Origin: Symbiodinium natans
Taxonomy: Eukaryota; Sar; Dinophyceae; Suessiales; Symbiodiniaceae
Direction: 5' to 3'
DNA: 37,547 nucleotides
Assembly (NCBI GenBank): GCA_905221605.1
Contig: CAJNDS010001824.1
Coordinates: forward strand, 64,001 to 101,547
Part shown: positions 20,050 to 29,489 of the stretch, piece after piece
Numbering within the stretch: the first letter of the stretch is position 1
Layout of the letters: every line of letters starts with the position of its first letter
Translations under genes and position numbers: made by a program
Notes under the pieces: generated by a model
The model's database searches: none
What the model was told of the DNA's origin: nothing
The model's input: the letters and a program-made list of their open reading frames with translations, nothing else

Positions 20050-20207
20050 ACTCATGCAAACGAGGAGCCTCTTGCGCGTCCTCTACAGTGCCCTCTTCGT
20101 GCCCTTCATGGCAAAGATTCTTGAGACCGTCCTCATCCGCCACCTGCACAAGATCTCCGCCTCCCTCCGAAAGCAAGTCGGCAACCCCAAAGTGCCCCCC
20201 AAAAAAG
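20050..20207 (+). CDS. Predicted exon, hydrophobic/basic helix
   Basis: Plus-strand frame directly after CCCTAAA sequence and acceptor gctccag|A. It reads SLLRVLYSALFVPFMAKILE then TVLIRHLHKISASLRKQ, with strong third-position C or G. The sequence looks like a membrane-adjacent amphipathic helix. The end is uncertain: CAA|GTCGGC at 20176 or AAAAG|GTGCCT at 20207. No family is assigned. Confidence 0.4.
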
Positions 20208-20613
20208 GTGCCTTTTCAATCAGAATGGGGTTTTGGGGGTTCTGGTAGCATGAATATCCAGGGACCATCAGGGCATTAGGGAATACCAGTCGCAAATTTT
20301 CCGACCCTGTATTAAGCCCGAACGCTCTCTCCTGGGCAATGGCCAGCAGCCTTGAACAGGAGCTCCATCAAGCACAGCGGGGTGGACACCTCAGCATGGA
20401 AGTCTCTAGAGCTCTCAAGGGTGCTTTTGCTTGGCCTCTCACAGAGGCTACGCCCTTCAAAAAACCACATGCGTATCCAGGGCAAGGGTTGGGTTGAAAG
20501 GGGGGTTAATGGCTCCGGAACAAATAACCGCAAAGTCAAAGTGGGAGGTGGCACCCAAGCTGAGGAGGGTCAGGAATCACCCTTGACTTACAGCAAGAGC
20601 CTACAAAAAGAAT

Positions 20614-20932
20614 TCCCCTAAACCCTGAACCCCAAAACCCAGAGCAGCTCAAGACCCGAAACCCTACAAAACGGGAACCCCGAGACCCGGACCCAAAAAG
20701 CCCTGAATGCCGAAAAATACGGACCCGAAGCCCTCAACCCTGAAGCCCGAAACACTAAACCCCAAACCCGAAAACCCTAAACCCTAAACCCTAGCCCTAA
20801 ACCCAAAACGTAACCGTAAACCCAAGACCCCCGAATCGGGGGAATCCTAAACCCTAAGCCCTAAGCCCTAAGCCCTAAGCCCTAAGCCCTAAACCCTAAA
20901 CCCTAAACCCTAAACCCTAAACCCTAAACCCT
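20614..20932 (+). repeat. CCCTAAA array with five CCCTAAG variants
   Basis: Degenerate to about 20840, then regular: CCTAAA, five successive CCCTAAG units and six CCCTAAA units. The block of identical variants points to amplification inside the array. Confidence 0.95.
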
Positions 20933-20943
20933 GAAGGCCCCAG

Positions 20944-21014
20944 CTGCCTCCGCGCCATCCTCACAGCCTGTCCTTTCGGGGCCTTGGCCTCGGAAGAAGT
21001 CGAAATGTTTCGGG
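20944..21014 (+). CDS. Predicted exon, cyclic-nucleotide-binding-like helix (tentative)
   Basis: Plus-strand frame CLRAILTACPFGALASEEVE then MFR between acceptor ggccccag|C and a donor inside the heptamer (CGGG|GTTTAG). CCCTAAA abuts it on the left and TTTAGGG on the right. The pattern 'LxxILxxCPFxxLxxEEVExF' resembles the N-terminal helix of cyclic-nucleotide-binding domains, but 23 residues cannot prove it. The minus strand is open too. Confidence 0.35.
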
Positions 21015-21121
21015 GTTTAGGGTTTAGGCTCTTTACGGTTTAGGGATAGGGTTTAGGGTTTAGGGTTTAGGGTTTAGGGTTTAGGGTTTAGGGTTTAGGG
21101 TTTAGGGTTTAGGGCTTAGGG
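21013..21121 (+). repeat. TTTAGGG array, about ten perfect units
   Basis: Perfect units from about 21050 to 21113, with degenerate edges. Confidence 0.95.
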
Positions 21122-21828
21122 TCCATAGTACGGGGTTCCGGGGGATTAAGGTTTGGGTGTTGCATTTTTGCCACGTCGGGTTGTGGAGTGCGGTACGGCT
21201 CCGAAGTGTGCTCTCACAAAGCCAAGCCCCGGAAAGCTCGCCTCGAGGAGCCACTAAGCTCATTTTTTTTGAGCAGGGTATTCTTGCTACAAAGTCTTAG
21301 GGAGCCTACAAAGACAACAAGAAACAGGTGTTGGGTCAGGCAAGCCGTGAGAAACGCATTTGTGCGTGGGGATATATTATATGTGATGTCATGTCTCATT
21401 TTTGGCACCATGGTGATCTACAGTCCAAAGAGAATACTCATATTCCCACAGTAGCAACTCAAGAAGAAACCAGAAGGATCAATAACTGTGAGAAAACGTA
21501 GTAACTTCCGCCAGCGTCGCCATCGCCCGCTTGTTGCTCAGCCCTGAACTCATATTCCCGAAACAAGGCCAATCTACTTCACAAGCCCAAAGCATGCCAC
21601 CCCGAAGCAAACCCTAAACCCTAAACCTCCAAGGACCTGCGCTACAGGTTTCCATGGTCACCAGTGGAGGAACTTGGAAGTTTGCCTGAGGCCCTGACGC
21701 GAAAGAGTGGTGACAAAAAGACCCCACTTCCTCGGGGTCTCATGGGCTTCGGACTGGGTTCCGAGCTCTCACAGTGCATCTAGGTCCCTTTTATGTGGGG
21801 GGAGGCAAGATCTCCTCCTTCTCTTCTC

Positions 21829-22068
21829 CTACTACTACTACGACGACGACGACCACCACCACGACGACGACGACCACGACGACCACCACGACCACGACGA
21901 CCACCACGACCACCACTACCACCACCACCACCACCACCACCACCACCACCACCACCACGACCACCGCCACCGCCACCGCCACCGCCACCGCCACCGCCAC
22001 CGCCACCGCCAGCACCAGCACCAGCACCAGCACCAGCACCAGCACCAGCACCAGCACTACGACTACCA
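21829..22068 (+). repeat. 240-bp compound trinucleotide tract
   Basis: Successive zones: (CTA)n, mixed ACG/ACC, (CCA)n at about 21910-21957, (CCACCG)n at about 21960-22010, then (CACCAG)n to 22068. All six frames are open through it and give homopolymeric peptides. The orderly zones suggest repeated slippage. It lies 3' of the armadillo-like gene. Confidence 0.98.
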
Positions 22069-22123
22069 ACCGTGCATCTTCCTTCTAGTTTAGTACAATT
22101 TCCTTGAAGTATCAAGAGATCTT

Positions 22124-22225
22124 CTACATGCGTGGCAGCTTCTGCATCTCCTCATTGCAGTGCAACGACATCGCCTCCTCCACAGCCTCGATCGCTCCGG
22201 CCCTGATCGCCGCATCGTACACCTC
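22124..22225 (-). CDS. Probable terminal exon of armadillo-like gene
   Basis: Minus-strand frame of 33 codons plus TAG reading AAIRAGAIEAVEEAMSLHCN then EEMQKLPRM. The AGAIEAVEEAM part matches the repeat motif in the adjacent 425-codon ORF, and the new repeat would start just where that ORF stops. Acceptor caactag|GAG is phase 0. The simplest GT donor beside the ORF end (TCATA|GTGAGG) would create a stop at the join. A GC-AG intron from 22314 (GAT|GCTTTG) would join in frame. Either a non-canonical intron or a small lesion is present. Confidence 0.65.
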   Translation of the reverse strand, partial: EVYDAAIRAGAIEAVEEAMSLHCNEEMQKLPRM

Positions 22226-22302
22226 CTAGTTGGATTTGGAAATTTCTATTCCTTATTGAGTTTAAGCACCCTTAAAAAAATGTAATGTAAAATGTTACCT
22301 CA

Positions 22303-23580
22303 CTATGACAAAGCATCAGGGGGACTTCCGCTGCACATCGTGGCGATGGCTCCGCAGCCCCATTTCTGGAGGTCTTCGCTACCTGGGTAACGTCGCATGG
22401 CACCCACCAGGACCTCCAGCGACCCTGACGCGCTCGCCCAGCTTCCCGGGTGAAAGCCTTCCTTGTCGTGGGCGATGCTGCAGAAGTGTACCAGGAACAT
22501 CATGCCTCCGGTCTGTAAGTGCTCGCTGTCCCCGTGCCTCCGCATGGCTGCCACAATCTTTAGCAGAGCACCATGCTCTCTTGCCAGCAGCAGTGCCTTC
22601 GAATCACTGCAAACCCTGATGAGGGCCACAATGCCCAAATGCGCTGCGCATTCGCAGTCCGCATGCTGCCACATCGCCGCCAGTACAGCTTGCACAGCTC
22701 CTGCCTGAACGGCCCGCTGGCTTCTCATGCCGCCGTCATGTTCTGGGGTGCTGCAAGCATTACTCAGGGCCTTGAGGCACCACGTCTGCAGCGGTTTGTT
22801 GCGGACATATTGCTGCATAGCCTTCGTCACGGCCTCTAAGGCTCCCAGTCCGGCCGCCCACTGCCTAGTCGGCCAGCTCTCACTGCAGTCAGTATCCATG
22901 CTGCAAGCGCATGCCAGGCATGCAGCTCCCCATGTCTGTACCTCTTCACAGGATTGGTGCCTCCTCATGGCTGCTACCACAAGGCCTACGCACAAAGACT
23001 CAGATGCCTGGTGATGGCCCAAGGAAGCGCCAATGCAGACGACGATGGCAACGCAGGCCCAGTGTTGCACCTCCGCACTGCAAGGGTACCGATGCATGGC
23101 TGCTTCCACCGCATCCAAGATGTTTGCCTCAAGTGTCGGGTGCAGATGTTGGCGGTCACAATCGCTGCAGATGCTGATGAGGGCCATCAAGTACACGATT
23201 TGTTGCTTGATGTCTCCGTTGAGACCATGCAGCCACATGGCACTCAGCACGGTGTGAATGCCACCCGATTCGACTGCCTGTTTCCTCAAGGAGCTGTCAT
23301 GCCCCATGCCGGCGCACAGGTGGACCAAAGCTATACTTCCCCACTGCTGCACCTCCTCGTCCTCCGGACGGAAACGCATGGCCTCCACCACTGCCTCTAC
23401 AGGGGGGGGTTTTAGGTTTAGGGTTGAGGGAACGCCCATAGATTTCAGTTGTGACCTGCGCTTGACGGCATGAGAAATCAAACTTTCAACGCCCACCTCC
23501 ACCACGCTGTCTCCCATCCTAAATCGACGATCTGGGTTCAAGGCCTCGTGGGCAACTCTGCGGCAGAAGTGTTCGGGCAT
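22303..23580 (-). CDS. Armadillo-like tandem-repeat protein, 425 codons
   Basis: The longest credible ORF in the window. It begins MPEHFCRRV, with an in-frame TGA just upstream, and ends at TAG 22303-22305. From residue 61 eight repeats of about 31 residues follow (61-91, 108-140, 155-186, 198-228, 248-278, 295-326, 338-369, 387-418). Each has the form (V/L)xxVVAAMRRHxxSEEVQxWGxxAL..xC. Such armadillo/HEAT-like helices form protein-binding solenoids. The AAMRRH...EEVQ.WG wording is a style I associate with alveolate algae. Residues 53-60 (TLNLKPPP) are encoded by heptamer-like sequence at 23401-23425. The last repeat is continued by 22124-22225. No enzyme domain is visible, and the partner is unknown. 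Confidence 0.85.
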   Translation of the reverse strand: MPEHFCRRVAHEALNPDRRFRMGDSVVEVGVESLISHAVKRRSQLKSMGVPSTLNLKPPPVEAVVEAMRFRPEDEEVQQWGSIALVHLCAGMGHDSSLRKQAVESGGIHTVLSAMWLHGLNGDIKQQIVYLMALISICSDCDRQHLHPTLEANILDAVEAAMHRYPCSAEVQHWACVAIVVCIGASLGHHQASESLCVGLVVAAMRRHQSCEEVQTWGAACLACACSMDTDCSESWPTRQWAAGLGALEAVTKAMQQYVRNKPLQTWCLKALSNACSTPEHDGGMRSQRAVQAGAVQAVLAAMWQHADCECAAHLGIVALIRVCSDSKALLLAREHGALLKIVAAMRRHGDSEHLQTGGMMFLVHFCSIAHDKEGFHPGSWASASGSLEVLVGAMRRYPGSEDLQKWGCGAIATMCSGSPPDALS

Positions 23581-23746
23581 GGCCTCAGGCGTTCATGCTT
23601 GCCGCGTTTCACAAACATGCTTCAAGTCCAGCGGCGAATACCACCACCATTCAAGCAAGTTGCTGGAGTCCGCTGGAGTACTGGAACCAAATCAAACCAG
23701 CACTACCATCCCCACAACACCAACAAGCCTACACAAAACCGTCGTT

Positions 23747-23838
23747 ACTCACGTATAGCGCTGCTGTTGCTACAGCACCAAAAAATGTGATGCATGCAGT
23801 AAGGCTCCAGCTGTAGCTTCGCTTGTGTCGAGACTGAT
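23747..23838 (-). CDS. Possible upstream exon with hydrophobic segment
   Basis: Minus-strand frame RHKRSYSWSLTACITFFGAV then ATAALY, ending at a textbook donor (CTATAC|GTGAGT, 23752-23747). Basic residues followed by about 20 hydrophobic ones would suit a signal anchor. There is no ATG in the frame and no proven link to the armadillo ORF, which begins 170 bases further along this strand. Confidence 0.25.
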
Positions 23839-23990
23839 GATCGTGTTCCCCACGTCAACACCGACAGGTGTGGTCTGCAGGTGGGAAACTAAATGGCAGG
23901 TGACACTATGTACGGCTCCTGCATTCAAGGGATTTACGGCGGAACTTCTCTGAGTCTCATGTCAGCATTTTCGTCTGTGCTCTTGGTCAC

Positions 23991-24345
23991 GCTGTTCTGA
24001 GTAAGGCCCCAGCCAGAGTGGTACCCCCGACAAGGTCCACATCTGCATCCACGGTGGGGGTCATGAGAAGGTCAAGGACTGGATCGACGTGGACCTCAAA
24101 ATCTAGCAGCAAGGAACTGGGTCTCGGGACTGAGGATAGCTGGCACACTTGGTCAATATAGGTTTCGGGCCTAGGGCCGTTCTGGGTAAGTCTCCAGCCG
24201 CACTTGTGCTCCCAGCGACTTCCATGCCCGAATCCACGGTTGGGGTGATGAGAAGGTCGAGGACAGAATCGGCGAAGACCTTGACTAAAATCGAACAACG
24301 GGAGCTCAGCTGGGCACAGGAAGATGCCATAAAAAACTAAAGACT
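23991..24345. repeat. 185-bp tandem duplication with conserved peptide
   Basis: The segment from GCTGTTCTGAGTAAGG at 23991 is repeated from GCCGTTCTGGGTAAGT at 24176. In the plus frame both copies encode AVL-K-P... and STVGVMRRSRT, where the four differences in that 11-codon core are all silent. In the minus frame both encode VLDLL-TPTVD. The period is not a multiple of three, so the copies cannot be one continuous coding frame. They may be duplicated exons or a decayed gene. Confidence 0.6.
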
Positions 24346-24349
24346 TCAC

Positions 24350-24770
24350 CCTCTAGTCTAGGGGGTCTACCTTGGACCCTTCAGGTTGTGCCCGTAGGTT
24401 TTGGGGGTCCCTGAGGGCCATATTTGGAGTATATTAAGGGGAGCCTTCAGGGGTACAACCTTAGGGGTACGAGCCTTCATCCCCTGATATAGATCCCACA
24501 AACCTGTAAAACCACACCCCTGAAGGCGGCCCAGATGCTGCCGCTTGTCGCCGTGAGACTATCTTAAAATGCCAGACTGATAACGTGGCCTGCGCCCTAA
24601 ATCTGTAAAGGGTTCAGCTTTTACGGTGTACTGGGCTGTGAGTAAAACCGTTTGAAAATGATTTATGAATGGGTTCTCTTCGAAGGAAAGAAGGGAACTT
24701 TGAAAAATCCCAAAGCACAACCCAGTGTAGGGTTATGAGCTTAGGATCGGGGGAGTCCCACTCGAACCCT
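24350..24770. other. Region without an assigned gene
   Basis: Unique-looking sequence with few heptamers and no ORF that I can support on either strand. Confidence 0.5.
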
Positions 24771-24771
24771 T

Positions 24772-24960
24772 TCACCCTTCCCACTCGGTTCGAGTAAACC
24801 TCGGATTCCCCGTTCTAGACGCCGTACATACAGAAATGCTGCAAGAGCCTCTTGGCCTAAAGCGCTTAAAACAACAATCATCCCATTGAAATCCTCCTGA
24901 AGTACAACAAACTTTCAGGACGAAAGTCTGGGCGCACTCGCTGGGGCTTCTATCTCCGTA
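24772..24960 (-). CDS. Possible terminal exon, cysteine-rich
   Basis: Minus-strand frame SECAQTFVLKVCCTSGGFQW then DDCCFKRFRPRGSCSIS, ending at TGA. Acceptor candidates lie at gatag|AAG and ccccag|CGA. Seven cysteines in about 60 residues suggest a secreted or metal-binding piece, but there is no family match and the codon bias is weak. Confidence 0.3.
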   Translation of the reverse strand, partial: YGDRSPSECAQTFVLKVCCTSGGFQWDDCCFKRFRPRGSCSISVCTASRTGNPRFTRTEWEG

Positions 24961-25309
24961 AACTCGAAACCCTAAAACCCCAAACCTATCAGGCTGAGGA
25001 ACCTGGCCCGCAAACCCTAAACCGCCTAAACCGTTTACAGTGAACTCCAAATAGTTAGAATATTCCTTGTGCCCATACCCCAGCGGGTATGCTAACGGGA
25101 ACCCCAGCTCTAGTCATCTTTAAACCACGTCCCTAGGAACCTGAATCCTAAACCCTAGGCCCCAAACCCTAGTTAAACCCTAAACCCTAATTGAACCCCA
25201 AACCCTAAACCCTAAACCCCGCTTATAGGGTTCTTGAGAAGCCAAGGATCCTCCGGGCTCGTGGAAGGCTCAGGCTTCTGGGGCGAAGCTGTCGCCTGCT
25301 GCCTCGAGG

Positions 25310-25530
25310 TTTGGGGATGTAGGGCTTTGGGGATTTACGGGATTTAGGGGTTTGAGGTTTAGGGCTTTGGGGATTTAGGGGATTTAGGGGTTTAGGGTTA
25401 GGGCTTTGGGGATTTAGGGTTTCGGGGATTTAGGGTTTAGGGGATTTGGGGTTTAGGGTTTTGTGGATTTAGGCTTTGGGGGCTTCGGCATTTAGGGCTT
25501 CGGGTTCAGGGTTTAGGATTTGGGCGGGCT
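25310..25530 (+). repeat. Degenerate G-strand array with GGGGATTTAGG variants
   Basis: Repeating GGGCTTTGGGGATTTAGGG and GGGATTTAGGGG in which GGGGATTTAGGG units alternate with normal TTTAGGG. This higher-order pattern is not seen elsewhere in the window. Confidence 0.9.
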
Positions 25531-25687
25531 TCTTTCGGGAGGTTCTAAAGGTCCGAGGGCAGTGAACCCTACCGGCCCTAGACCCCTTGATTCAATATGA
25601 TCAGCGATCTTGTCCTGAAGCCGGCAGCCCCCTTAACCCTAAACCTTAAACACCAAGCCCCACACCCTAAACCCGAAGCCCTAGCAG

Positions 25688-25767
25688 CCGCCGGTAACCC
25701 ATCCAGCTGCTGCCGCGCCACTGCATTTTTTTGTGCGATGCCTGGGGCTTGCACAAGATGTCTTGGG
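25688..25767 (+). CDS. Possible exon, cysteine-rich
   Basis: Plus-strand frame GNPSSCCRATAFFCAMPGAC then TRCLG between acceptor ctagcag|CC, just after CCCTAAA-type sequence, and donor CTTGGG|GTGACT. Short, with no family. Confidence 0.3.
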
Positions 25768-26284
25768 GTGACTCAGGGTCGGGGTCTTTAGGGACCCTAC
25801 CTAAGCCTCTATGCCCCGTTCTAGGTTGGCTCTGCAATCCCTCCGCAAAATAGTCCTAAACCCTTACTCAGATGTGCTTCAAACCACTTGAAAGTTATTT
25901 TTGAAAATGGTCCCTTCAGAGGAGAAGACAGGACATTAACAATGATCCCAAAGCACTACACAACTCTTAAAATTTCAAACTAGGGCAGGCTCGAGAATCT
26001 CCCAAAGCCCCCTAGTACCCACATTCGACCCCAAACCGGCGGTAGCCCTAAAGCCCAAAAAGAAAGAACCCCCTCAAACCCCAACCCTACACCCTAAACT
26101 CAACCCCCAAAAACCCTCAGCCCCCAAAAACCCTGAACCCTAAAAACCCTTCAAGCTGTAGTCCTTCAACAACCCCTGCACTTTGAACCCTGCGCCATGA
26201 ACTTGCAACCCGAGTAGCCACATCATACGTGGAGAAGCTGTGATTCTGGCTGGCCACTGAGAAGCTGTGGTGCGTGCCTCAGTA

Positions 26285-26460
26285 GGAGATTATTATTTAT
26301 AAAATAGTATTATTAAGGGGGCACATTGTAATTTCTATTTTTGCCCCCGTATTATTAGTAGTAAAAACCATTAGCATAATAATATAATTATAAAGGGGGG
26401 AAATAGTATTTTAATAGAGGGGCCTCATAATATAATACTAATGGCCCCTATAAAACCAAT
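26285..26460. repeat. AT-rich palindromic island
   Basis: Strongly AT-rich in a mixed-GC neighbourhood. Paired segments include TATTATTAAGGGGGCA with TGCCCCCGTATTATTA, and CCATTAGCATAATAATA with ATAATACTAATGG. Perhaps a decayed foldback element. Confidence 0.7.
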
Positions 26461-26575
26461 CAAATATTCACTTCGTCTTTTGCTTCATTCCTTATAACCT
26501 TTTCTTCCTCTTTTTCTCTATCTTTTACTTTCATATCTTTTTACTAATAGAAAGTGGATAGAGAACGAAAGTAGA

Positions 26576-26726
26576 GCCCCAGCCCCGGCCCCCACCCGCC
26601 CCAGCCCCAGCCCCAACCCCAGCCCCAGCCCCAGCCCAGCCCCAAACCCAGCCCCAGCCCCAGCCCAGCCCCAGCCCCAGCCCCAGCCACAGCTGGCCCC
26701 CAGCCACAGCTGGCCCCCAGCCTCAA
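26576..26726 (+). repeat. (CCCCAG)n tract
   Basis: CCCCAG hexamers with CCCAG slips, ending in two copies of CCACAGCTGGCCCCCAG. Confidence 0.95.
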
Positions 26727-26751
26727 AAATGAAAAGGTGGTTCCAAAAAAC

Positions 26752-26829
26752 AAAACGTTTCGGTCAAAACGTTTCGGTCAAAACTTTCGCTCAAAACGTT
26801 TCGGTCAAAACTTTCGCTCAAAACGTTAT
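26752..26829 (+). repeat. 13-14-bp tandem repeat AAAACGTTTCGGTC / AAAACTTTCGCTC
   Basis: The 14-bp and 13-bp unit types alternate (two of the first, then second, first, second) and end in AAAACGTT. CGTTTCGG is CpG-rich. Confidence 0.9.
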
Positions 26830-26853
26830 TGGGACCTATACAATTTCTATAAG

Positions 26854-26913
26854 CCCTAAACCCTAAACCCTAAACCCTAAACCCTAAACTCTAAACCCTA
26901 AACCCTAAACCCT
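26854..26913 (+). repeat. (CCCTAAA)8 array
   Basis: Eight units, one of them CTCTAAA. Confidence 0.95.
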
Positions 26914-27590
26914 CAAGACAAAAGATCCGAAGTAATTTGGCGCCCTTGTTGTCGAGCCCTTACATGCACGATACAAACAAAAGGCCCAGACTTCGGATTT
27001 CGAAAACATAGGGTAAGGGACCCCACTGAGAGCCCAAGACTCAGCGATGAGCGTAGGTTTGGGGTTTAGGCTTCACAAAAGGGTGCAGGGGGTATGTACG
27101 CTCTATAGGGTCTGTGGGGGGCATCTCCTCTGTCGAAGGGACATAATACCTACGGCGGGCTTCCCGGGCTCATAGGGCTTGTAGGGTTCAGAGAGGGCTC
27201 ATGGGGTAAACCTTAAACCCTAAACCCTAAACCCTGAACCCTAAACCCTATTACTGGGTTGGCAGGGTTCATAGGGCTTAGGGGCTTGATTGGTTGTCTT
27301 ATGGGCTTGAAAAAAAGGGCGTACAGGGTTCATGGGGCTTGAATTAAAGATTGGCTTGGGGGCTAAGATGAAACTCACCTAGGGTTTAGGGTTTGGGGCT
27401 TCAGGTTTCGAAATAGTCGGCTGTAGGAAGCTTATATGTCTACCGACATACCCTTTACCGGATTCTATAGGCCGCCTCATTCACTCATTCCCTACAACCA
27501 GTAGGCGTTAACTCTTAACACTTCCAACCTCTAGGGTTTAGGGATTTAGGGTTCGGGATGAACGGATTTAGGGATTTAGGTTGGGATGTT
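26914..27590. other. Region without an assigned gene
   Basis: Heptamer tracts at 27210-27250, 27381-27410 and 27535-27580. No supported exon. Confidence 0.5.
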
Positions 27591-27724
27591 CCCCCTTCTG
27601 CAAAAATTCCTTAATCGGGATTATAGTGGGGAGTACCAAAATCCCCATTAAGGACTGTTAGTATAAAGAGAAGTACTACTATCCCTACTAAGGAGGACTG
27701 TTAGCATAAGGGGGAACATCCCAA
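27591..27724. mobile_element. Foldback/MITE-like element, family 1, copy 2
   Basis: Perfect 17-bp terminal inverted repeats (TTGGGATGTTCCCCCTT ... AAGGGGGAACATCCCAA). The interior repeats ATTAAGGACTGTTAGTAT and AAGGAGGACTGTTAGCAT. 134 bp, no ORF, inserted among TTTAGGG sequence. Confidence 0.85.
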
Positions 27725-27749
27725 GAGTTCGGGCTTAGGAAGCTTCGGT

Positions 27750-27860
27750 TTAGGGGCCCGCTAGCACTGCAGCCCCAACTTCTTCTTCGTCCATGAATTG
27801 GGGCAGGGCGCTGAGGAATAGCTGGAGTCGGCAGCCCAGAACACACCTTGAGTGTGGCTT
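27750..27860 (-). CDS. Possible terminal exon, unknown protein
   Basis: Minus-strand frame RCVLGCRLQLFLSALPQFMD then EEEVGAAVLAGP and a TAA formed by heptamer sequence. The composition is protein-like and coding-like, but the acceptor (ctcaag|CC) is weak and no chain is proven. Confidence 0.35.
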   Translation of the reverse strand, partial: KPHSRCVLGCRLQLFLSALPQFMDEEEVGAAVLAGP

Positions 27861-28004
27861 GAGGAACACCCTAAACCCGAACCTCCAAACCCTATCCCTA
27901 GCCCCAATTTCTCTGAACTCCAAACTCCTAAGCAACTAAACCCCGAAACCCCCCTTGGTTTAGGGTTTATCCCACTTTGGGTCTTAGGGTTTGCTTTTTT
28001 GCAG

Positions 28005-28105
28005 GGCTTTAGGAGTATACCTTACATCGATTCAGGATCCCTATCATTCAGATTTAGCGTATCTTCCTGAAGCTTTCCGGCGCTTGGGGACTTCAGGATT
28101 TCGAG
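28005..28105 (+). CDS. Predicted plus-strand exon (chain 28005-28389)
   Basis: Acceptor with a T-rich tract (tttgcttttttgcag|G) and donor TTTCGAG|GTTCAG. It reads ALGVYLTSIQDPYHSDLAYL then PEAFRRLG. The single base left open is completed by the two bases that begin the exon at 28349-28389. Product unknown. Confidence 0.45.
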
Positions 28106-28348
28106 GTTCAGGATTTCCGGGTTTAGAATTCTGGCCGCACCCGAGAAAGTTTAGCGTATGGACTCTAAGGTATAAGTCTAGGGGTAGACCCTCAGCCAAA
28201 CCCCGTGGGGGATTGGGCAAACCCACCAAGCCCTACAGTAAACTCTGGTCCTCTTGAAGTTCCTACAGCCCTAAACCCTAAACCCTAAACCCTAAACCCT
28301 AAACCCTAAACTCTAATTCACTACGAGTGCAGGGCTGAGGGTATGTAG

Positions 28349-28389
28349 GGTTCATCAAGAGCATGCGGCCCCCGAACCAACTCAAGGTG
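28349..28389 (+). CDS. Predicted short plus-strand exon (chain 28005-28389)
   Basis: Thirteen codons (FIKSMRPPNQLKV) ending at the strongest donor seen on this strand, AAGGTG|GTAAGT. The acceptor gtatgtag|GG is in phase with the previous exon. CCCTAAA arrays lie just before (28269-28317) and just after (28403 on), so both flanking introns carry heptamers. Confidence 0.45.
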
Positions 28390-28402
28390 GTAAGTCTTCC
28401 CC

Positions 28403-28555
28403 CCCTAACCTAAACCCTAAACCCTAAACCCTAAACCCTAAACCCCAAACCCTAAACCCTAAACCCTAAAGCCTAAAGCCTAAAGCCTAAAGCCTAAAGC
28501 CTAAAGGGTTTAGGCTTTAGGGCTTAGGACTTGGGGTTGGTTTAGGGTTTAGGCC
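28403..28555 (+). repeat. CCCTAAA array switching to TTTAGGG, with CCTAAAG block
   Basis: CCCTAAA units, then six CCTAAAG units, then a perfect palindrome (28493-28505 with 28509-28521, spacer GGG) into TTTAGGC/TTTAGGG sequence. Confidence 0.95.
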
Positions 28556-28852
28556 GATGCTACCCAAAACCCTAACAGCCTATGCCCAACAACCAAAAGC
28601 CCCACACCCCACAGACCCTTGATCGAGTCCCTAAATCCTAAAGCTCTACGCCCTAGATGCAAAACTCTGAAAGCTTGTTAAAGACTAGCAACAAATCCTA
28701 ACACTCCAAAATCCCACAACCCCAAACAAAAAGGAAAGTCTAAAACCCCAGACCCTAAAACCTGAGACCCCCCGCAAAGCCCGAACAAAAAGGACCCGAA
28801 CAAAAACCCAAGCCCAAGAACACCAAAACAAAAAAGACCCAAAACCCTTGAC

Positions 28853-28935
28853 CCTGAAGCCCTCCATCCGGGTGGCTTCTCGTTCTTCGCCTGCGCACGG
28901 CGACGCGACGCGGCGTCCGCGAACACAAGGAAGGT
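28853..28935 (-). CDS. Predicted exon of 27 codons, unknown protein
   Basis: Minus-strand frame TFLVFADAASRRRAQAKNEK then PPGWRAS, with about 90 % C or G at third positions in the first half. Acceptor ggctcag|ACC follows CCCTAAA-type sequence. The donor TCAGG|GTCAAG is weak. Product unknown. A direct phase link to the exon at 29490-29581 was not found. Confidence 0.4.
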
Positions 28936-29489
28936 CTGAGCCGTGCCTCAGGCGCAGGTTTCGGGTTTAGGGTTTAGGGTTTGGGGTTTAGGGTTTAGGG
29001 TTTAGGGTCTGGGGTTTGGGGTTTAGGGTTTGGGAAGAGACTACAGGATGTCAGGATGTAGCCATGAGTTGAGCACTGGTGGGGGTTTCAGGTTAAAGGG
29101 CTTGGGGCTTAGGGTTTGGGGCTTAGGGTTTAGGACGCATGGCTTTGGAGTTCAAATACCTTGTCTTAAATTGTGTGTTTCAAGGTACGGAAACATTTCA
29201 TGCACTACAGTATGCCCTACATACCCTAAACCCCATGCCCTAAAACCTAAGAAACCCTAAGGCGGATCGGTACCCGTATTGTGCTGATTGAAAAGACCTA
29301 GGAGCGGCAAGCCAGCACAGGGGATATGGAAGGCAACATGTTAAGGGCTTAGGGTTCAGGGCTCCAGACCACCCCCTGATACTCTCCCCTACTTCTAGCC
29401 CCGCATGCTTTCCTCCAGCATCCCATGCCCTAGAAATTTATAAGCCCCAAGCCCTGAAGCCCCAAACCTTCAAGCCCCAACCCCTAAAC

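Noticed and set aside
21780-22115. ORFs in all frames over the trinucleotide tract
   Set aside because: Homopolymeric translations of a repeat.
24779-24800. tRNA-like B box (GGTTCGAGTAAACC)
   Set aside because: No matching T stem, A box or acceptor stem could be found around it. The other GTTCGA occurrences failed in the same way. I see no tRNA or rRNA gene in the window.
28678-28926. Two minus-strand ORFs rich in Phe/Gly/Leu
   Set aside because: Mostly degenerate heptamer (GGGTTTTGG) read as GFxV. Only the 28853-28935 segment, in one of these frames, has exon-like features and is listed.
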